Positions 1-12,129 of a stretch of 64,000 nt of DNA are shown here, in pieces (position 1 is the first letter of the stretch; each line of letters opens with the position of its first letter). The stretch covers positions 70,728,753 through 70,792,752 of the forward strand of contig CM051456.1 of the NCBI GenBank assembly GCA_028274465.1, given 5' to 3'. Below the pieces are notes generated by a model. That model had not been told where the DNA came from and ran no database searches. It worked only from the letters and a program-made list of their open reading frames with translations. The stretch is from Plantago ovata. Its lineage: Eukaryota > Streptophyta > Magnoliopsida > Lamiales > Plantaginaceae. The position numbers and the translations under genes are program-made.

Positions 1-459
1 GTGATTCCAAAAGAAAATCCGTGCGGGCTTAGGCCCAAATCGGACAATATCATACTGTGGGGACGTGTGTGGGTCCGTCCAGGAGAAACCACGCCGGCCG
101 GATTGGTCGGGTCGTTACAAATGGTATCAGAGCCTAGATCAACCCAAAGCCCGCACCGGGTGGACGGTTGGTAAAGGTTATTGTCAGTTTGTCACCCCCA
201 CCACTTAAGGCGCTCGACGAGGACGTCGAGGCTTTAAGGGGGTAGTTTGTAATGCCCCGCATCCCACATCGCTTAAGAGTGAGTGGAATAAAGGGTATAT
301 ATGTTAGACCACCACTCTCACATGGTATGAGGCCTTTTGGGTGATTCCAAAAGCAAATCCGTGCGGGCTCAGGCCCAAAGCGGACAATATCATACTGTGG
401 GGACGTGTGTGGGTCTGTTCAGGAGTAACCACGCCGGCCGGATTGGTCGGGTCGTTATA
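1..459 (+). mobile_element. TRIM (miniature LTR retrotransposon), left end cut by the window
   Basis: Positions 1-119 repeat positions 341-459 with few differences, so they are the tail of a left LTR. They are followed by a primer site TGGTATCAGAGCC (122-134) matching plant initiator-Met tRNA. About 130 bp of non-coding interior ends in a purine run (about 231-243) directly before the second LTR at 248. Two ~210-bp LTRs with almost nothing between them define a TRIM: it has no gene of its own and must be moved by proteins of other elements. I see no 5S rRNA-like segment, so it is not the Cassandra family. It interrupts the Angela-type LTR that resumes at 460. Family name not assigned. Confidence 0.85.
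248..459 (+). repeat. complete right LTR of the TRIM
   Basis: Starts TGTAATGCCCC after the purine tract and ends at GTCGTTATA; the partner copy ends GTCGTTACA, the usual CA end. About 212 bp. It contains the GGACAATATCATACTGTGGG-type segment found in many plant TRIM-like LTRs. Confidence 0.8.
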
Positions 460-628
460 GATATGACATGCTGTATGCCTGGTGTAATATAAATATGAAA
501 GCGATACTCAATAGTCAAACAAACAAACATATATTATATTACGTTGACTTGTGTAATAGTACATATACGCCCTTAATAAGGGTTGTATGCCCTTAATAAA
601 GACTGTCTCTAGGACATATACACTATCA
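460..628 (-). repeat. Angela-type copia LTR, outer end (minus strand)
   Basis: This stretch matches the outer ends of the two LTRs of element C (about 11937-12105 and 20077-20245), including the closing ACATATACACTATCA. On the minus strand it is the 5' start of an LTR (TGATAGTGTATATGTCC). The rest lies beyond the TRIM and the window edge, so solo LTR and full element cannot be told apart. It interrupts the SIRE1 ORF: the homologous SIRE2 sequence runs on without it near 63290. Confidence 0.8.
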
Positions 629-3600
629 GACAGAACTAAGCCATCAAATGGATTCGGAGATTGATGACAACTCCAACAAATCGATAGATGTGTTCATGAC
701 TAGCAGTGAACTTAAAGGTCAAGATGTCTCTGCTCAACTTGTCATTTCAGAGACAAGGGAGATTGCTGAATCTGCACAGCCTTCTCAAATGGAGAAAGAA
801 AAGAAGTCTGCTGAAGAACAAGTCCCAGATAATGAAGATGTTGTCATTGCTGAAAGGACTGAGTCACCACCTGCCCTTCTTCAGCAGGTAGTTAACTCAA
901 ACATAAGCAAAACTTCACTATCTGAAACTCTATCTTTTGCTGATATAATCATTTCTTTATAGACTTCTCAAGATACAAGTCAGAAGATTGCTGAAACTTC
1001 TGCACCAGAATCCACAACTCCTGTTCAGCAGGTAGATGAAGTTTTTGGTAATTCAATTAAGTTTGAAAACTTAGTACTTGTATCTAACTTAAAATTATTT
1101 CAGGATGAACAATTCAAGGATGCTTCTCAAGCTCCTGAAGCAATGGAAATAGTACCAGCACAACAAAGTGTGCAACATGAGCTTGCTGAACTTCAGCAGG
1201 TAAATCATGTTCTAGTTTTAGACTCTAAAACTATTTTCCAAAACCTTCCTGAACTTAATTTTATTCTTTTTCAGGCTCAAAAGGAGACCACTGAAGTGGT
1301 TCACATCACTGAAGATTTGGAAGTAAATTCAGAGGAACTTTACTCAAACTTCAAGAGAACTACCTTGACCAGAGTTGCTAAATCCGTCAGCAACTGGCAA
1401 AGGTACAGAAAGATGGATTTCTCCGATCTTCACCTTCGTCTGTCCAACGAGAAAAAGAGACTTTCTCTGCTGAAACTCGATACGTTTGTGCATTCCATAC
1501 TTCCAGAAGAGTTGACATATTCTCAGCTCATGAGCTCTAGTCTGATTGCTCTAATCAGAGAGAATATGAAAGCTAAATTCAAGAGTGCCTCTCCAGCTAA
1601 ACAAGATGTGATGCTCAAGGGTTCCTTTGTACCCGTGGTGGCTGATCCCCACAAAATCAATGAGGAAGAGGAAGTTACTAGTGCATCAATGTACAAACAT
1701 CTTGAGTTAGTCATACTGACGGACGATGATGAAGAAGAAGAGGATGAAAATATCCCAAAAGATCCAAGTGATGATGAAGGAAAAGATTCCAAGGACACAA
1801 AGGATGATGATGATGATAATCAAGGTCCTAGTCCTGATGCTGGTGGACTTAAACTGACAGTTGCTGAGACCGAACATCAAGATACTGAAAATCAGCAAGC
1901 TGATCACACTACCCGTCAGCATCAAGAATCCACTCCTGCTCCTGCTGAGACAAGTACTCAAGCAACTGAACAAGTTGCTGAAACTGAAGAAGAGTACGCC
2001 AGAAAGCGTGCTGAAATGAAATTAGGCAAAAACAAGCTTTCTGATGCCGAGTTAACTTTACTCGATGCCAAGGTCACTAAACCAAACCTTGATGATGAAG
2101 AAATGGATAAAGATTATCAAAGAGAACTTCAAAACAGTCTACAGATTCATGCTAGGCATACGCAAAATCTAGAAATTGCTCAATCTTCAGGAGTGAAGAA
2201 CACGGAAGTCCCCTCCCTTCCACTTAATGCTTGTGAAACTCCAGTCGTTCAGTCTAAAGTGTTGCCCTCAGCAACCACTCAACCAAAAGTGATTGAAGCT
2301 ACAGATTTAGGAACCAAGGTTGCTGGCCTTGATGAATCTGATGACGAAGAAGATCTCTTCAATGTTTCAGCAAACGAATAAGAACTGACAAAGAAAGTTG
2401 AACCCCCAGTGGTTACAATTCCTCCTCCTTCTCTTGTTCATGATGAAGGAGATGCTGAAAGAAGCCGTTTGCTGATCAATGATGATCAATTCGCCACTGA
2501 GCTCAAAGTTCATTCACTCACTCCCTCTTTAGTGTCGTTCCTAGTGTTGAGGATTTTACTCCCAGAATTAAGGCACTTATGGCTGTTCACAAAGCCTGCA
2601 AAGAAGAGGATGATGCACTGCTTGCAGAGAGTCCGCTTGACATAGGCAAGATACTGGCTACTGTGCTGAAACGCACAACTTCTCTTACAATAGCTCAGAA
2701 ATACATAAGTCTACATCATTAAAGCTATGAAGAAGATGTCAGCCAAGCACTCAAACTGGCTAAAACTGCATTGAAAAAGGCTCAGACTTTCATTGAAGAA
2801 AAAGTCGACAATGAGCGCCGACATGAGGAGAACTTGGTGAGTATTAAAGAAGAAATGTCCAAGCTGACTACTGATCAGCAAGGAATAATTCTTAAGTACA
2901 ATAGCCTAAGTAAACTTGCTGAAAATTGCAATGAATTTTTCTCTCTGCACATTCACCCAATGATGTAATCCATGTCTAAGGGGGAAGATAAACAAAGAAA
3001 ATCTTCAAGAAAGAAAACCCCTGTTGAAGCGCCATTGATTCTGCCTAGTCCACCTCCCAGAGAACCTCTTGCTGAAAGAGAGCAAAGTTCAAAGAGACGA
3101 GCTGAAACAGATTCTGAGAGAAATTCAGCAAATCCGAAAAGGAGAAGAACATCTGTTGAAACTCAAGAATACTGTCATACTGAGAGTCATCAAGATCTGA
3201 ATGAAGATGATGATGACCAAACAATAGCTCAAGCAATAAGAGCTAGACCAATCACAACCCTAACTCCTTCTGGCCACTTTAAACATTTCTCTTCTGACTC
3301 AAGATCTTCAGCAAGAGATCAAGAAAATGCTAAGTCAAGAAGAAGAAGGCAAAGACAGGAAGAAAAGAGGCTAGCCAGCATTGCCATTGGTTCTGGCATT
3401 GAATACACAAAGACCATCAATGAGGAAAGAACTCAAAATGTGATAAGAAACCTTCATGGTTGCTGGGTCTTAAAGCTGGAAGATGTGTTGGTCAATGATT
3501 TCTTTCCAACTACTGTACTTAATCAAATGTACACTTGGATTGAATTAAAAGTGCAAAGAAAATAAAGGCATCCTCCTCCCTACCCAAGAAACATTGCTGC

Positions 3601-3980
3601 AAGATGGCTGAATCTGGAAGTCTTAGTAAGAAGAACATTTATTGGCAAGCTAATGAAGCAAGAGCCTGATTTAATCAAACCAATTGATGTTGCTTACTAT
3701 AGTGATCATTTAACCAAGAAGTCAAAGAAGAAATATGGCTTGATTCCTTATGAGTATTTTTATCTCACTGCCAAGGATCAAGAAGAAGATCTTCTCTGGT
3801 TAAGAAAGATTCATGCTAACAAGGGAATTTCAGATACACAACTTCTCCATGCCAGCAACTGGGGCATGCACTTGTGGGTACTTCACTACAAAGAAATGAA
3901 TGGTGAAAGCCATCATTATACTGCCTGCAAGAATGCAAGGATCATTCAGCTTGAAGTCCGTAAGCTACTTGAAGATTACG
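629..3980 (+). pseudogene. last ORF region of SIRE1 (env-position ORF), fossil
   Basis: I do not recognise the protein family. In order it shows a Ser/Glu-rich start, three short intron-like gaps (888-1274), a conserved block around 1300-1650, a very acidic Asp/Glu stretch near 1720-1830, Gln/Thr/Ala-rich sequence to about 2370, a coiled-coil-like Lys/Glu stretch (about 2740-2950), a basic region with KRRR-type clusters (2972-3400) and a more ordered tail to 3980. The end of the frame reappears at 9179 after element D. The same architecture is on the minus strand at 60180-64000. Its place just before the 3' LTR fits the extra ORF of SIRE/Maximus elements, sometimes called env-like. I see no clear signal peptide or membrane segment. 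The copy is broken in several places. Confidence 0.55.
888..1274 (+). other. three intron-like intervals in the SIRE1 ORF
   Basis: Intervals 888-962, 1032-1103 and 1200-1274 (75, 72 and 75 nt) each begin GTA directly after TTCAGCAG and end in TAG or CAG after a T-rich stretch. The spacer 963-1031 is 69 nt, a multiple of three. The SIRE2 copy has matching intervals at 62973-63047, 62835-62903 and 62700-62763. Canonical GT-AG ends in two diverged copies suggest real splicing. The lengths are short for plant introns. No transcript evidence is available here. Confidence 0.55.
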
Positions 3981-5238
3981 TGATGACAGTGTTTTTTACA
4001 CTATCATTCGAGTCTTTTTTCACCAATTTAGCTATCCTCTTGCATGCATTTTAGTGCATTTTATTAGAATAGTGTCACGTTTCCATTTCTTTTGTTCTTT
4101 TCAGGTTTTAGGTGGAAATCGCGTTTTTGGATGTAATTCATGGCGAAACAATGATGTTTTGGTGCAACGAGATCACCTGTGGTGTGTCAAGGAGTGCCGA
4201 GACGAGTTTCAAGGCCAAGAGATCCAGTTCGGAGCTCAAAACCGTGCAAGGGGCCGAATAAGAGGATCCAAAGGAGGAATTCTGCGCGGGCCGCGTTCTG
4301 CCCGTGCGGGGCGCACCACCGCGTGTTCCGACAGCTCTATATGTATATTCCAAAAGCTGCGAATTTTCATATCTCTTTTCATATTTTTCCAGACATAAAC
4401 CCTAGAGCTTGTTCTGGGGATATTTTCTCTTAGATTCTTTGTAACTTAGCAAATTTGGAGCTAGAGGAGAGATTTGGACACCGTTTAATCTCACCTTGCT
4501 AGATCTTTGTGAGTTTTAGCCATTCACCGGAGATTGACAACCTTTGGTGGTAACCTTGTATCTCACAGTTCTGGTATTTATCTTTCAATTAAACATGTTT
4601 TCTTTCATTATTGCTTCAATTATGATTGTTGATTGTGTTATTGATATGAGTAGCTAAGCATCTAGTTGGTGATAGTATGTGAATTCGTAGCTAGGGTTCG
4701 TATTATCCATGATTGAGTTTCTGAGTCTTTTACTTGTTTAATTATCTTAATTCGATTCTTTGATCCGACTAAGCCATATATCTTCGGAGAAAGGTGTTAG
4801 AAACACTAGGACAATTCAAGATCATCGATTCAATTATATATAATTTGCAAGTACTGCTTAAACTAAGATTGACAACCTTAGCCAAGTATTAGTATAGATA
4901 GAAAGCATTCAAAATACACGTCTGCAAACCTGTCTTTGGTGTTTGTAAATCCAACTACTTTTAAGGCAGTACGAGTTGCACTTTCATGCATAATTAGAAC
5001 TTGATGCTTAGAACGAGCATACTATCACCAACTTTCTCCATATCTTGTTAAGTAGAGTTAATATAAATTTGTTTTCTGAAATTATATATAGTTATTTAGT
5101 TAAAGCTAGTTTAGTCCCTAGAGATTGACACTCGAGGTCATCTTACCTCTGCACTACGTGTTTTGTGTAGTTGTGAGTTGCCGTTCGGCTTTCAAACAAA
5201 TTTATTTGATTGTTCGAGTCTGACAATCTCGTTCATCA
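3981..5238 (+). repeat. 5' LTR of element D
   Basis: About 1258 bp, TGATGACAG to CGTTCATCA. It contains a T-rich CAG/GTTTT acceptor-like site near 4105, a GC-rich palindromic block at about 4255-4335 and a TATA-like CTATATGTATATT at about 4336. The GC block directly precedes the TATA box, as in the other Athila-like LTRs here. Confidence 0.88.
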
Positions 5239-5241
5239 AAT

Positions 5242-5259
5242 TGGCGCCGTTGCCGGGGA
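5242..5259 (+). other. primer binding site, tRNA-Asp, element D
   Basis: TGGCGCCGTTGCCGGGGA complements the 3' end of plant tRNA-Asp(GUC) over 18 nt and starts three bases after the LTR. The same site is found in F (30215-30232) and I (52229-52246). Confidence 0.9.
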
Positions 5260-5421
5260 CTATAACTCCTTTTTACTCTTTAGCTTGTTTATTTTCAGCA
5301 TGCAATTTCCAAGATATAGTAATCTAGTTGTTCTAGTATAGAAGTTGGGTTCCAAATTTTTGTCAGAACTAACAGGACTGATTTTTTGTTTTGAGTTATA
5401 TCCTTTCCCATATATCCAGGT

Positions 5422-6600
5422 ATGACGTCCATGAGGGCTCGCATGACCCCACAATTCTCGCAAGTTAGGAGAGGATCAGCTATATACTTGGAGGATGAGC
5501 TAACGGGGTATGAGGTGACAAGTTCTGTGGTAAGGAGCATACCAAGGTTTGAGGAAGGAGTAGGGATGAATCCACTGAGTTTTATTCGATCCTATGAGGA
5601 GGAAATATCTAGAATTCCAGCTAAGGGGTTTACGGAGGACCAAATATGCAGGAAATTATTTTCTTTCGCCTTGGGGTACGAACCGAGACTTTGGATTACA
5701 AGGTTGGCACCGGGATCACTGAGGACTTGGGACCAAGTAGTAGAGGAGTTCTTAGCGCAATTTATGCCATACAAAGAGACAATGGCCTTGCGAGGAAGGA
5801 TTGAAAACTTCAAGCAAGGCGAAGATGAGCGGTTTTGTGATACCTACGATCGGTTTGAGCGGTATAAGCGAGAGTGCCCCATCACCGTTTCGACGATGGG
5901 GAGTTGATTTGGCATTTTGTTGGTGGGTTACGCGATGAGGTTAGGCTTAGAGTAGATGGGTTGTGCGGAGGGTTGGAAGATTGTACGGTTGAAGAGGCAG
6001 AACAGGTCTTCCGTAATTACACCAGAGGATTCGCACAGTCAGAGAGACTAACACCACGTCACATCGCCAGTGAGAGGCTAGATCAAACTGGAAGCGAATG
6101 TTTATCTGAGGAGTTCCGAGAAGATGAAGATGATATCAGTGAGGAGGATGCACTTGCAATCTATGCAGGAATTAAAGCCACTGAGAGTATATTTGAGATC
6201 GCACATTCACATCAAGTTGAACAGAACCTCTGGATAGCACAAGTTTTTGAAGGGGTAGTAGTAACTGAGCAATTAATAGAGGAAGTTAGTTTGTTAGAGT
6301 GTGAAAAGGTCGAAAAATTCAATACACAAGAGCCCGGAGACAAAAATCCAGGGGACGCCTCACTAGACGTGAGGGGCGGTGCACCCCCCATGTCCGGAGA
6401 GCGCAGGGACCCCCTGCCACTCCTAGGCGCACCGCCGGGAGTGGGGGGCGGTCTTCCGCAAACGGACAGTGGGGAAGGATCCCCACTGCCCACCCCTGGC
6501 GATCTGCCGGGCGTGGGAGGCGGTCCGCCGTGGACCGCCAGGGAGCTGGATGACCCCAGCTCCCCGAATTTACTCGTCGCCGACATTCTTCATGCTATGG
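5422..6600 (+). pseudogene. gag: gag of element D, fossil
   Basis: The opening (MTSMRARMTPQFSQ) matches the gag of element I. The Retrotrans_gag core follows, with LFSFALGYEPRLWITRLAPG, a TWDQVVEEFLAQFMP helix and the CP motif that typically ends this domain. This is the capsid-like protein that would package element RNA. From about 6340 to 6560 the frame runs through GC-rich palindromic repeats that encode Gly/Pro-rich GAPP and GVGGG runs. The first ATG after the leader was taken as start because element I has the same one. Broken. Confidence 0.8.
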
Positions 6601-7870
6601 AGCCCGTTCCAGCGGTTACTACTGAGGTCCCTGAGTTCGAGGAAGTAAACCTACTCCTCCGAAGTGGGAAGGTAACTAAAATACCTAACTTTGTACGTCC
6701 TAAACATGTTAAATCTACTGTGACTAACAATGCAGGGACAAGCAAGGAGAATGAAATAGGTGAAGGCTCCACAGACCCTCCAGTGCAAGACGATGAAGAC
6801 GGCGACAACGATGGGGATAAGGGGGACACACCCAATATCGAGGAGGGACTTCATAAGTCTCCCAATCCTTATGTGCCCCCAAAACCTCACATGCAATTCC
6901 CTGGTAGGATAAAGCCAGCCAAAGAAGATATACAGGAGTCACCGCTATTCAAGCGCATCTCTAAGGTCAAAATTAATGTTCCCCTATTGGAGCTCATTCA
7001 GAATGTTCCAGCCTATACAAAGTTCCTTAAGGAGGTGAAGAGCAACAAGAAGATTGCACTAGGGGGAGACGGAACAGGTATGGAGACGGTAAATTCTATA
7101 GCAGGGCTCCCCGCGAAACAACGAGACCCAGGGAGCTTCATCATTGATATCACCATGGGGAATGGAAGGTCCACCAAGGCCATGCTCGACTTAGGCGCTA
7201 GCATCAACCTGATGCCCTTCTCAGTATACAAAGCCCTAGACCTTGGGGAAATGCAGTCAAGCAAGATGGTTGTACAAATGGCAGACCAAAGCGTGAAACG
7301 TCCCGAAGGAATAATTGAGGATATCCTCGTAAAGGTAGACAAACTAATAATTCCTGCAGATTTTGTAGTGATGAAGTCAGCCGAGGAAGGAAAGAGCCAT
7401 GTCCGCGAACACGTGGTACTGCTTGGAAGACCATTCATGGCCACTACCAACACATGCCTTGAACTAAAATGCAATAAAATCACCATGGAGGTAATGGGTG
7501 AGAAAATTGAATTGGTAGGATGTAGCATAGTTGATAAAGAGGTTATAGAAGAATTAAAATTTATTGATTGCTATGATTCTGTGATTTCTGAATTTTACCA
7601 TTGCCATGATCATATTGAACCTCTTGAAGAGGCACTAACCATGCAGGTGGAGACTTGTTACATGTCTGAGGAAGCAAGAGAACTAGTCGAGATAATGGAT
7701 AGCACACCCGAAATCCCATTCGGAGAAGAGGTCCTTGAACCCATAGAAGAAGAAGAGGGAGATAACCGACTTCCAGAAGAGCCTAACTTAGAACTGAAAC
7801 CCCTTCCTGGGCACCTTAAGTATGTTTACTTAGGAGAAAATGAAAAAAAGCCTGTAATAATTTCCTCACA
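6600..7870 (+). pseudogene. protease region of element D, fossil
   Basis: A linker leads to a retropepsin-like domain at about 7090-7480, with the active-site-type LDLGAS near 7190 and the flap-side LLGRPFM near 7425. This aspartic protease would cleave gag-pol. A Glu-rich tail (VLEPIEEEEGDN and LELKP) follows. The same segment occurs in element H at 31512-32080, where it continues into RT; here the element passes straight into the 3' LTR. Confidence 0.78.
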
Positions 7871-7889
7871 CCTATCTAGCATTCGAGTC

Positions 7890-9173
7890 TTTTTTACACT
7901 ATCATTCGAGTCTTTTTTCACCAATTTAGCTATCCTCTTGCATGCATTTTAGTGCATTTTGTTAGAATAGTGTCACGTTTCCATTTCTTTTGTTCTTTTC
8001 AGGTTTTAGGTGGAAATCGCGTTCTTGGATGTAATTCAGGGCGAAACAATGATATTTTGGTGCAAAGAGATCACTCGTGGTGTGTCAAGGAGTGCCGAGA
8101 CGAGTTTCAAGGCCAAGAGATCAAGTTCGGAGCTCAAAACCGTGCAAGGGGCCGAATTCGAGGATCCAAAGGAGGAATTCCGCACGGGCCGCGTTCCGCC
8201 CGCGCGGGGCGCAATGCCGCGTGCGTGGCTGACCGCCGCGTACGGGGCGGTGCGCCGCGGAACTTCCGACAGCTCTATATATTTATCCCAAAATCTGCGA
8301 GTTTTCATATCTCTTTTCATATTTTTCAAGACATAAACCCTAGAGCTTGTTCTGGGGATATTTTGTCTTAGATTCTTTGTAACTTAGCGAATTTGGAGCT
8401 AGAGGAGAGATTTGGACACCGTTTAATCTCACCTTGCTAGATCTTTGTGAGTTTTAGCCATTCACCGGAGATTGACAATCTTTGGTGGTAACCTTGTATC
8501 TCACAATTCTGCTATTTATCTTTCAATTAAACATGTTTTCTTTTATTATTGCTTCAATTATGATTGTTGATTGTGTTATTGATATGAGTAGCTAAGCATC
8601 TAGTTGGTGATAGTATGTGAATTCGTAGCTAGGGTTCGTATTATGCATGATTGAGTTTCTGAGTATTTTACTTGTTTAATTATCTTAATTCGATACTTTG
8701 ATCCGACTAAGCCATATATCTTCGTAGAAAGCTGTTAGAAACACTAGGACAATTCAAGATCATCGATTCAATTATATATAATTTGCAAGTATGGCTTGAA
8801 CTAAGATTGACACCCTTAGCCAAGTATTAGTATAGATAGGAAGCTTTCAAAATACACGTCTGCAAACCTGTGTTTGGTGTTTGTAAATCGAACTACTTTT
8901 AAGGCAGTACGAGTTGCACTTTCATGCATAATTAGAACTTGATGCTTAGAACGGCATACTATCACCAGCTTTCTTCATATCTTGTTAAATAGAGTTAATA
9001 TAAAATTTTTTTCTGAAATTGTATATGTTATTAATTAAAGCTAGTTTAGTCCCTAGAGATCGACACACGAGGTCATCTTACCTCTGCACTACGTGTTTTG
9101 TGTAGTTGTGAGTTGCCCTTTGGCTTTCAAACAAATATATTTGATTGTTCGAGTCTGACAATCTCGTTCAGCA
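7890..9173 (+). repeat. 3' LTR of element D
   Basis: Aligns with the 5' LTR from its twelfth base onward. It is longer by about 36 bp because the GC-rich block (8160-8270) holds extra palindromic sequence. It ends at 9173 and is followed by the TTACG duplication. Confidence 0.85.
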
Positions 9174-9178
9174 TTACG

Positions 9179-9522
9179 AAAAGGACTGTGTTGAATTTTT
9201 TGCGCTTGCTGAGAAGAGTGTAAGGGAGATTTTGAGAAAATGTACTGCTGGAATAGCTTAAGTCCCTTGTAAAAGCTTTGTTTGTTTTTGTTTGCTGATT
9301 TTTGTAGTTATCTCTGAACTTTCTTGTAAACTTACTGAGAGATAACTATCAGCAATAAGCTTTTGACTCTTATTGGTTTTTGATTATGCAATCTACTTAT
9401 GCTTAATGTTTTATTATTCAAGTATGTTTGCATTATTCAACTGATTTATTCAACATCAGAAACCTCTAAAAGGGTAACAATTAATTTAGCCATGGATTGC
9501 TAACATCAAAAAGGGGGAAATT
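9179..9522 (+). other. end of SIRE1 ORF, 3' untranslated stretch and polypurine tract
   Basis: The SIRE1 frame resumes after element D and ends near 9261. About 245 bp of AT-rich non-coding sequence follows, then the purine tract AAAAAGGGGGAAATT (9508-9522), the plus-strand primer of this class, abutting the LTR start TGTTAGG. Confidence 0.7.
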
Positions 9523-10005
9523 TGTTAGGAAACTTGTAATTTTGATGAGCAATTAACCATGCTAAATTAAGGAAAGTCCAGTAACTAGTACTCTTAAGGT
9601 CCATAGGAATTTAGAATTTTAAGGACATTCTAAAAGAGGAACGTTTGTTGAAGACTTAGTGTAGGTACTAGTTAGGTGCTTTAGATTTGCTGATGATGTA
9701 CTTTGTTTACACAAACGAACGATTGAAGCACTAGAACCGTTCAGAAACTTGAAGAATTCAAAGACTGAAGACTAAAGAAGATTTCTGAAGATGGTATCTA
9801 CAAAGGCACATGTTGCTCAGAAAGTGGAAACTTCAGCAACAACTTGCATAAGTGAAAATCTAAATGACAGAGTAGGTTGTGCTTGCTGAAACTGAGACTG
9901 ACCGCTTGCTGAAAAACATATGTGACCTTCTGGCTGAAAGTACTTGCATTTTCACTCCAATGTTCATATTTGAATTTCATTCAAATGAACATTAAATGCA
10001 AATGT

Positions 10006-12105
10006 TGTAAGAAAATATGGACAGAGTTACCCCTAGGGTACGCAGCGGAATTTTAAAAATTTTCTTAACATACCGGTTAATTGATTATGCATATGTCGTA
10101 TATATATAAACACGTCAATTAGAAGACTAACCTTACTTCCAAAGCAGCTTCCAAGTCTTCGTAATATTCCGGTGTATCTTCTCCTTCGTCGAAGTCGAAG
10201 ATATCTACAATACTCTGTATATCTGCAAGACAATAAGAGTTAGTTTCCAGCTCCAAGAACCTCAACCTTGGTATCCACGGATGAACAGCCTATCGGAAGA
10301 ATGCTAGGATATTCTTTATGTGACCAAGAAGACGGGGCGGCAATTCCCTCCGGTGGCGGTGTGCGCGCGCGTGGCTTAAGGAGAGGAGGGGAGAGTTTTT
10401 ATTTTCTCTAAGAAAACTGGGTAGGGAGACTGTGATCGAATCGCATGTAACGGTGTACAAACTTGTATATAAAACTCTCTCCAATAGTCTACTATATATA
10501 GTAGTCTATAGAAACCTAAAGCATAAGCTATTAGACTTCGTAAAGGAATAAGAATCTAATTCTTATCGCACAAGGAAACCAATATCAAGTTTAGATTCAT
10601 TCCCAATCAAATCAAAACTCAATCAGGAAAATCTAACTTATCCCTTGGACTTCTAATAGAGGAAGGAGTCAAACTCCTTCCCCTTCTCAGCCACGCGCGC
10701 GCGCGCGCCTGTCCTACGGGACGTGGGTCCCACTTTTGGGGCCCACATATATTTCTAAGGCAATCCAAACTCCAAGTAGATTTTGCCCAAGTGCATATGT
10801 TAATTCTAAATTAACATATCCTTTACAATCAAACCTCCATTATATTTCCAAAATATAATCTTTAATTGTATTTACATAAAATACAATTAATTAGCCAATT
10901 CAATTAATAATTCCAAATCATCAATTGAGCCACCAATTGTTATAATTAATTCCAAATCAATTATAATCCATCAATCACAATTAATTCCAAATTAATTGCG
11001 ATTCCATCTTCAAGGATATTCTGATAGGCTGAATCACCACATAGTGTGACCCATAGGGCCTCACCGTATTAAGCAAGTCCTAGACTAGGCAACATGGAAT
11101 TCCTAGACGGTTCCATTTGCAGTATTAATACGCGAGGACGTTTGAGAGGTTTCTCAAAGCTAACCCTTTCGTTGCGAAGCCTGTTGCGCTCAACGCGGCG
11201 ATGGTAACGTCCCTTCATCTGACTTGCTCGGATGTATCTAGGATCGATGAAGTGTCTATCCCAATAATACATCCACGGGCGTCTCAGGGAGTTGTTTGGT
11301 TAAGATATACTTATGACCATCATAATATATCATTTGCACTGGCCAGTGACTTTACCAACACAACTATGCAGACTACGAGCAGTGCTCTCCTGTGCTACAC
11401 TTGAGAGATGAATCCTTCACAGAATCACTTATCACCCCCATTTGTATTTAGCCATAATCCTGGATCGTGTCTTAGGTCAACTGCTTATTCAGAGCTGACA
11501 TCGACGGGTCCATCAAGGATATGGAGCAACAAATGTGATGATAAAGTCCTGTAAGTACAAAGGACGAATGGCATCACTTCGACAACTCACCCGTTCCCAT
11601 AGACACATTCGGTGTAGAGTATACATCGATGGGAGTGTCCGGTGGGTACTTCCATTGTTAGATAAAGCTTCTTCGAACAACTATGCGCAGTTATGGGAAC
11701 GTTCCTTGATTGTCCAACAATCCGTTCCGTGGCCGTGGGATCGGCTCACACTTGCTCCAACAAGTATAACCTCCACGCATACTAGTCTTGTCAGGTTCAT
11801 TCCGACCCCCACATCCGAGATGTACCACGACTAGGGAGAGTTTGGGATAGATGATAACTCACATAGCTCCCACTAACTGTGTGATCGGTCATCTATCCGA
11901 GTGGACATGTTCAGTATCTATACAGACAGCAATATAGATATGACATGCTGCAGCCTGGTGTAATATAAATATGAAAGCAATACTCAACAGTAAAATGAAA
12001 CAAACATATATTATATTTCGTTGACCTGTGTAATAGTACATATATGTCCTCTACAAGGGCACCATGCCCTTAGTAAGGACTGTCTCTAGGACATATACAC
12101 TATCA
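10006..12105 (-). repeat. 3' LTR of element C
   Basis: 2,100 bp. Read on the minus strand it starts TGATAGTGTATATGTCC and ends CTTACA. It contains a GCGCGCGC run near 10694-10708 and AT-rich TTAATTCC repeats at about 10860-11010. Nearly identical to 18146-20245. Confidence 0.92.
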
Positions 12106-12120
12106 ATCTCCCACTTGGAC
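12106..12120 (-). other. polypurine tract of element C
   Basis: On the minus strand GTCCAAGTGGGAGAT abuts the LTR start TGATAG. Element G has the same tract (40517-40527), which supports their kinship. Confidence 0.8.
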
Positions 12121-12129
12121 TAGAGCCAG

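Larger units (their letters stand above)
3981..9173 (+). mobile_element. Athila-like Ty3/gypsy element D (gag and protease only)
   Basis: Flanked by the 5-bp duplication TTACG (3976-3980 and 9174-9178), with two LTRs starting TGATGACAG or its worn equivalent and ending TCATCA/TCAGCA. Order: 5' LTR, tRNA-Asp primer site, leader, gag, protease, 3' LTR. RT, RNase H and integrase are absent, so it is an internally shortened or non-autonomous copy. The LTRs differ at roughly 4-5% of positions by eye plus a GC-block length difference; at the commonly used plant rate of about 1.3e-8 per site per year that is near 2 million years. It is inserted in the SIRE1 ORF. Broken. Confidence 0.88.

Noticed and set aside
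1-459. Cassandra-type TRIM
   Set aside because: No 5S rRNA-like segment in the LTR.
648-3565. Ordinary host gene with introns at the left end
   Set aside because: A second copy lies in inverse orientation at 60181-64000 and the first leads into a purine tract and LTR, so a mobile-element ORF is the better reading.
4054-4433. Open frames repeated at 7952-8371 and 49717-49965
   Set aside because: LTR sequence of D and H; the similarity is due to LTR homology, not to a gene family.
10694-10708. GCGCGC run as a Z-DNA or regulatory site
   Set aside because: A simple repeat present in both LTRs of C; nothing else supports a function.
10033-11834. Several 60-100-codon frames repeated at 18173-19974
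   Set aside because: They lie in the paired LTRs of element C, are duplicated with the LTRs and encode nothing recognisable.
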